From NCBI RefSeq assembly GCF_023023025.1, contig NZ_CP095481.1, positions 6,399,001-6,463,000 of the forward strand: DNA of 64,000 bases, given 5' to 3'. This document shows, piece after piece, positions 60,067-64,000 of this stretch. The notes under the pieces were generated by a model that saw nothing but the letters and a program-made list of their open reading frames with translations, searched no databases and was not told the origin of the DNA. The position numbers and the translations under genes are program-made. The stretch is from Amycolatopsis sp. WQ 127309. Lineage in GTDB: Bacteria > Actinomycetota > Actinomycetes > Mycobacteriales > Pseudonocardiaceae. Numbering within the stretch: the stretch's first letter is position 1; each line of letters starts with the position of its first letter.

Positions 60067-61023
60067 ATGCCCGGAACGCGTCTCGACCTCGGCCGCATCC
60101 AGGCGGCTCGCGCGGTGATCGACCCGGTCTTCCTCGACACCCCGCTGTACCCCTGCGAGCCGCTCGGGCGGGCGCTCGGGTGCCGGGTGAGCGTCAAGCT
60201 GGAGACGGCGAACCCGGTGCGCAGCTTCAAGGGCCGCGGTACCGAGGTCGTCGTCAGCGGCCTGGGCGGGCGGGCCGCGGTGTGCGCCAGCGCGGGCAAC
60301 CTCGGCCAGGCCCTCGCCTGGTCCGCGCGGGGCCGCGGGGTGGACGTCACCGTCGTGGCGGCGCGGTCCGCGCCCGCGGTCAAGCTCGAGCGCATCCGCG
60401 CGCTGGGCGCCCGGCTGGAACTGGTCGACGGCGACTTCGACGAGGCGCGCGAGCGGGCCGTGGCCATCGCCGGGCACGACGGGATCCGGCTGGTCGAGGA
60501 CAGCCTGGACCTCGAGACGTGCGAAGGCGCGGCGACCATCGGCCTGGAGCTGCTGGACACGCCGTTCGACACCGTCCTGATCGCGCTCGGCGGCGGCGCG
60601 ATGGCCACCGGGATCGGCCACGTCCTGAAGACGCGCGCGCCCGGCGTCGAGGTCGTCTGCGTCCAGCCGGCGGGCGCGCCGGCGATGACGCGGTCCTGGC
60701 GGGAGCGGCGCGTCGTCACCACGGACTCGACCAGCACCATCGCCGACGGCGTCGCGGGACGGCGGCCCATTCGCGAGGTCCTCGGCGACCTGCTGCTCGT
60801 CGCCGACGACGCGGTCCTGGTGCGGGAGGAATCGATCATCACCGGGATGCGGTTGCTGCTGGAGCACGCGGGGCTGGTCGTCGAACCGTCGGCGGCACTG
60901 GGGGTCGCGGCGGTGCTCGAGGACCGGGACCGGTTCGCCGGCCGGCACGTCGGCGTCGTCGTCTGCGGCGGCAACGTCGACCTGGCCGCCTACCACCGCT
61001 GGCTCGGCACCGGCCTCCCGTAG
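60067..61023 (+). CDS. PLP-dependent threonine/serine dehydratase-like enzyme (second)
   Basis: 318 residues, fold-type II PLP enzyme. The Schiff-base lysine is K55 (RSFKGRGTE) and the phosphate loop is ALGGGAMATGIG. The substrate loop reads SAGNLGQ in place of the usual S-x-GNHAQG, so the substrate may differ from threonine. It starts 2 bp after the LacI stop and is probably cotranscribed with it, although no link to mannan use is evident. It is only distantly related to the dehydratase at 12784. Confidence 0.87.
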   Translation: MPGTRLDLGRIQAARAVIDPVFLDTPLYPCEPLGRALGCRVSVKLETANPVRSFKGRGTEVVVSGLGGRAAVCASAGNLGQALAWSARGRGVDVTVVAARSAPAVKLERIRALGARLELVDGDFDEARERAVAIAGHDGIRLVEDSLDLETCEGAATIGLELLDTPFDTVLIALGGGAMATGIGHVLKTRAPGVEVVCVQPAGAPAMTRSWRERRVVTTDSTSTIADGVAGRRPIREVLGDLLLVADDAVLVREESIITGMRLLLEHAGLVVEPSAALGVAAVLEDRDRFAGRHVGVVVCGGNVDLAAYHRWLGTGLP

Positions 61024-61034
61024 GCTGCCGAGTC

Positions 61035-61679
61035 GTGCGAGAAGGATTTCACGACGACCTGAAACGTCTGAGCGAGCTGCTGGCGACCATGTGCGACCTG
61101 GCGGCGACGGCGATCCGGCAGGCCACCGAGGCCTTGCTGAACGCCGACCTCAGAGTCGCCGAGCAGGTCATCGCCGCCGACGCGGACCTCGACGCCCACC
61201 GCGCGCGGTGCGAGGAGGACGCCTACTCGCTGCTCGCCCTGCAGGCCCCGGTCGCCGGCGACCTGCGTCAGGTCCTGGCGGTGGTCTACTGCGCGGAGCG
61301 GATCGAGCGGATGGGCGACCTGGCCGCGCACGTCGCCGACAGCGCGCGCTACGCCCACCCCGACCACGCCGTGCCCGCGGAGCTGAACCCGACGTTCCTG
61401 CGGATGGGCGAGCTGACCGCCGGCATGGCCGAGGGCGTCGCGACCCAGATCCGCACGGGTGCCGGCGGCAGCTACCGCGACCTGCGCGAAGCGGACGAAG
61501 CCGTCGACGCACTGCACGCCGAGCTGCTGTCCGGGATGACGGGTGCCGGCTGGGGCCACGGTCACGGCGAGGCCGTCGCCGCCGCCCTGGCGACGCGGTT
61601 CTACGAACGCTTCGCCGACCAGACCGTCTCGGTGGCCAAGCGGCTGGAGTTCGCCAACACCGGAGACCTCCCCGGTTAG
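61035..61679 (+). CDS. phoU: PhoU-like phosphate regulator
   Basis: 214 residues. Two PhoU helical bundles are visible. The first contains ATEALLNADLRVAEQVIAADADLD and the metal-ligand-like CAERIERMGDLAAHVAD (E-x3-R-x-GD pattern). The second is shortened but ends ERFADQTVSVAKRLEF. PhoU proteins tune phosphate uptake and the PhoR sensor. GTG 61035 is the start. It lies upstream of a Pit-type transporter pair, in keeping with phosphate homeostasis. Confidence 0.9.
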   Translation: MREGFHDDLKRLSELLATMCDLAATAIRQATEALLNADLRVAEQVIAADADLDAHRARCEEDAYSLLALQAPVAGDLRQVLAVVYCAERIERMGDLAAHVADSARYAHPDHAVPAELNPTFLRMGELTAGMAEGVATQIRTGAGGSYRDLREADEAVDALHAELLSGMTGAGWGHGHGEAVAAALATRFYERFADQTVSVAKRLEFANTGDLPG

Positions 61680-61781
61680 ACCGCCGGCGAGTGTCCGCTT
61701 TCCACCGGAAGTCGCGCGCCGAGCCTGCGGGAGCCCGGGTGACCGGGCATGATCGCGGTGCGCTGAAGAAGGGACCCATCC

Positions 61782-62396
61782 ATGCGCTTCACCCCACGGG
61801 GCACGAAGTTCTTCGACCTGCTGACCGACGCGGCGAAGAACCTCGTGACCGCCACGGCGCTGCTGCGCGACCTCGTCGCCGCGGAGCCCGCCGACCGGGA
61901 ACCGATCGCGGGCCGGCTGCACGAGGTCGAACACCAGGGTGACGAGCTCATGCACACGATCATGGTCGAGCTCAACAGCTCGTTCGTCACGCCGTTCGAC
62001 CGCGAGGACATCCAGGCGCTCGCCTCGAAGATCGACGACGTGCTGGACTTCATGGACACCGCCGCCGACCTGGCCGTGCTCTACCGGATCCAGGCGTTCC
62101 CGCCCGGCGTCGACCTGCTTGTGCAGGCGCTCGGCCGGTGTGCGGAGCTGACGGCGGAGGCGATGCCGGGCCTGGCGAAGGTGGGCGAGCTCGAGCCGTA
62201 CTGGATCGAGGTCAACGAGCTGGAGAACGAGGCCGACCGGATCTACCGGCGGGTGCTGGCCCAGCTGTTCGAACCCGGCGCCGACGCCCTCGAAGTCCTG
62301 AAGACCAAGGAGGTCGTCGAGCAGTTCGAGCTGGCCGCCGACGCCTTCGAGCACGTGGCCGACGTGGTGCAGACCATCGCGGTCAAGGAGTCGTAG
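61782..62396 (+). CDS. DUF47/PhoU-like accessory protein of Pit transporter
   Basis: 204 residues, all helical. It opens MRFTPRGTKFFDLLTDAAKNLV and carries the DUF47 pattern LHEVEHQGDELMHTI and DREDIQALASKIDDVLDFMDTAAD. Proteins of this type are encoded directly before pit genes and regulate them. The stop TAG overlaps the GTG of the transporter by one base (TAGTG). The 102-bp gap before it has a small GCCCGG/CCGGGC inverted repeat at 61733-61748. Confidence 0.92.
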   Translation: MRFTPRGTKFFDLLTDAAKNLVTATALLRDLVAAEPADREPIAGRLHEVEHQGDELMHTIMVELNSSFVTPFDREDIQALASKIDDVLDFMDTAADLAVLYRIQAFPPGVDLLVQALGRCAELTAEAMPGLAKVGELEPYWIEVNELENEADRIYRRVLAQLFEPGADALEVLKTKEVVEQFELAADAFEHVADVVQTIAVKES

Positions 62397-63391
62397 TGAC
62401 CGGGACGGCCGCCCTGGTCGCCGTCATCGTGCTGACCCTGGTCTTCGACTACACCAACGGTTTCCACGACGCGGCCAACGCGATCGCGAGCGCGGTGTCG
62501 ACGCGCGCGCTCACCCTGCGGGCCGCGCTCGTCCTGGCCGCGGTGATGAACTTGGCCGGTGCGCTCCTGTCCACCGGCATCGCCGCGACGGTGGCGAAGG
62601 GGATCATCGACGTCCCGGTCGGCCCGGACGCGCTCACCGTGGTCTTCGCCGCGCTCGTGGGCGCGACCGTCTGGAACCTGATCACCTGGTACTTCGGGCT
62701 CCCGTCGTCGTCCTCGCACTCGCTGATCGGCGGGATGGTCGGTGCCGCGCTGGCCGCGGCGAGCACCGTGCACTGGGCCGGCATCGCCGAGAAGGTGCTG
62801 ATCCCGATGGTGGCCTCGCCGCTGCTCGGGCTGGTGCTGGGCTACCTCGCGATGGTCGGCGCGCTGTGGCTGCTGCGCCGGGCGAACCCGCACCGCAGCG
62901 GCCGGGTGTTCCGCCGCTTCCAGATCGTCTCCGCGTCGGCGCTCGCGCTCGGCCACGGCCTGCAGGACGCCCAGAAGGGCATGGGCGTGATCGTCCTGGC
63001 CCTGGTGGCCGCGGGGCAGCAGAAGACGTTCGACGTCCCGCTGTGGGTGACCCTGGCCTGCGCCGCGGCGCTGTCGCTCGGGACCTACTCCGGCGGCCTG
63101 CGGATCATGCGGACGCTCGGGCGCCGCGTGTTCCCGCTCGACCCGCCGCACGGGTTCGTCGCGGAGTCGGTGGCGTCGTCGGTGCTGTACGTGACGGCGT
63201 TCGCGGTGAAGGCCCCGATCTCGACGACGCACGTGATCACCGCGGCGATCATGGGCGTCGGCGCGACCCGGCGGCTCTCGGCGGTGCGCTGGGGCATCGC
63301 GCGGGACATCGTGCTGGGCTGGGTCCTGACCTTCCCGGCGGCGGCCGCGGTGTCGGCGGCGGTGTTCTTCGGGATCAGCGCCCTCACCTGA
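62396..63391 (+). CDS. pit: low-affinity inorganic phosphate transporter, Pit family
   Basis: 331 residues with about ten membrane segments. Both family signatures are present: DYTNGFHDAANAIASAVSTRAL near the N-terminus and GHGLQDAQKGMG in the second half. The first is the phosphate-metal binding repeat GxHDxxN. It couples phosphate-metal uptake to the proton gradient. It is the last gene of the DUF47-Pit pair, starting with GTG 62396. Confidence 0.94.
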   Translation: MTGTAALVAVIVLTLVFDYTNGFHDAANAIASAVSTRALTLRAALVLAAVMNLAGALLSTGIAATVAKGIIDVPVGPDALTVVFAALVGATVWNLITWYFGLPSSSSHSLIGGMVGAALAAASTVHWAGIAEKVLIPMVASPLLGLVLGYLAMVGALWLLRRANPHRSGRVFRRFQIVSASALALGHGLQDAQKGMGVIVLALVAAGQQKTFDVPLWVTLACAAALSLGTYSGGLRIMRTLGRRVFPLDPPHGFVAESVASSVLYVTAFAVKAPISTTHVITAAIMGVGATRRLSAVRWGIARDIVLGWVLTFPAAAAVSAAVFFGISALT

Positions 63392-63416
63392 GCACGAGGC
63401 CCGCGGCAGCCGCTGG

Positions 63417-64000
63417 TCAGCGCCGGGACTCCAGCCGGACCACGAGGACCGTGCAGGCGGCGTGCTGCACCAGTGCCTGGCTCGTCGAACCGAGCAGCAT
63501 CCCGGCGAAGCCGCCGCGGCCGCGGTTGCCTGCCACGACCAGCTGGGCCGTCTGCGCGGCTTCGAGCAGGGCGTGGCGGGGGCGGTCGCGGCACAGGACC
63601 CGGCGGATCCCGACGTCCGGGTACTTCTCCTGCCAGCCCGCCAGCCGCTGGGCCAGCAGCCGCTCCTCGTCCTCCCGCGCCGACTCCCACTGCGGCATGA
63701 TCCGCACCGCGCCGTAGAAGTCCTCGTAGGTGACGTCGCTCCAGGCGTGCACCGCGACGAGGGGCGCGCCGCGGAACGACGCCTCCTCGAACGCCGCGGC
63801 GATCGCGAGCTCGCTCGTCGCGCTCCCGTCGACCCCGACCACGACCGGGCCCGACTCCGGGACGTGCGCCGTGCCGTGGCGCCCCCGGATCACCGCCACC
63901 GGCGAGTGCGCGTGGTCGACGAGGGTGGCCGCGGTCGTGCCGAGGAGCATCCCGGTGAAGCCACCCGAGCCGGACGCGCCGACGACGACCATCCGGGCCT
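63417..64000 (-). CDS. tandem universal stress protein (N-terminus outside window)
   Basis: The visible 194 codons start inside the protein. They hold the end of one Usp domain (GASGSGGFTGMLLGTTAATLV) and a full second domain beginning GPVVVGVDGSATSELAIAAAFEEA. The second ends with GNRGRGGFAGMLLGSTSQALV, the G-2x-G-9x-G-S/T nucleotide-binding motif. Two-domain ATP-binding Usp proteins are common in actinomycetes and respond to oxygen or energy stress. It converges on the pit gene with a 25-bp gap. Confidence 0.92.
   Translation of the reverse strand, partial: ARMVVVGASGSGGFTGMLLGTTAATLVDHAHSPVAVIRGRHGTAHVPESGPVVVGVDGSATSELAIAAAFEEASFRGAPLVAVHAWSDVTYEDFYGAVRIMPQWESAREDEERLLAQRLAGWQEKYPDVGIRRVLCRDRPRHALLEAAQTAQLVVAGNRGRGGFAGMLLGSTSQALVQHAACTVLVVRLESRR

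Noticed and set aside
61733..61748. GCCCGG/CCGGGC inverted repeat before the DUF47 gene as a Pho box or terminator
   Set aside because: Only 6-bp arms in GC-rich DNA, without a direct-repeat Pho pattern.

Overview
The window is a very GC-rich chromosomal segment from an actinomycete. Lsr2, an F420-dependent luciferase-like oxidoreductase, an MmpS-like lipoprotein, a DUF6292-like protein, SpoIIE/RsbW/STAS partner-switching proteins, many GTG starts and ATGA/GTGA gene overlaps point to Pseudonocardiaceae, most likely an Amycolatopsis-like organism (inference). I see no rRNA, tRNA, insertion sequence, prophage or CRISPR array. The window cuts one gene at each end.

1-22.8 kb: a catabolic island for an amino-acid-like compound, built from three transcription units. 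A leftward unit (7216 to below 1) encodes a polar amino acid ABC transporter, a second-type aconitase and a kinase/class III aminotransferase fusion. A rightward set (7359-15508) holds two paralogous alpha/beta hydrolases, an RpiR regulator, a CopD-like membrane protein, a serine hydrolase, a PLP dehydratase, a proline-racemase-family enzyme and pyrroline-5-carboxylate reductase. A leftward unit (22710-15978) holds an RpiR regulator, ornithine aminotransferase, SGNH hydrolase, isopropylmalate-dehydrogenase-like enzyme, aldehyde dehydrogenase-cupin fusion and another RpiR regulator. All three control regions carry arrays of one operator type, TTGTAG-N6-CTACAA, so they look like one regulon. The substrate is not known; a hydroxylated or ornithine-type amino acid, perhaps released from an ester or amide, is my best inference. 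The two rightward and leftward units converge on a 469-bp gene-free stretch holding two copies of a long palindromic element.

22.8-36.2 kb: small accessory units. These are an RHH regulator-VOC-MFS operon, lsr2, a GntR-controlled MFS/2-hydroxyacid dehydrogenase/AtuA/DUF4387 operon with a decayed tandem duplication of the dehydrogenase 5' end, an F420 oxidoreductase, a VOC protein, a ribokinase, and a TetR/EamA efflux pair with a clear operator.

35.7-46.9 kb: signalling and secretion. An RsbW-like kinase, a 1362-residue sensor kinase/receiver/SpoIIE phosphatase/RsbW-like fusion and a STAS protein form a partner-switching set. Secreted proteins are a parallel beta-helix protein with a duplicated module, an SGNH hydrolase, and a low-complexity protein with a Gly-X-Y (collagen-like) stretch encoded by identical 18-bp repeats.

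46.9-60.1 kb: a beta-mannan utilisation locus. It encodes a secreted CBM13 esterase, secreted GH26 mannanase, cytosolic SGNH esterase, GH2 beta-mannosidase, an oligopeptide-type ABC transporter and a LacI regulator. TTAAGCGCTTAA-type operators lie at the mannanase, CBM13-esterase and transporter promoters, and two of them sit exactly 24 bp from a TTGACA box. 60.1-64 kb: a PLP dehydratase, a PhoU-like protein, a DUF47/Pit phosphate transport pair and a truncated tandem universal stress protein.
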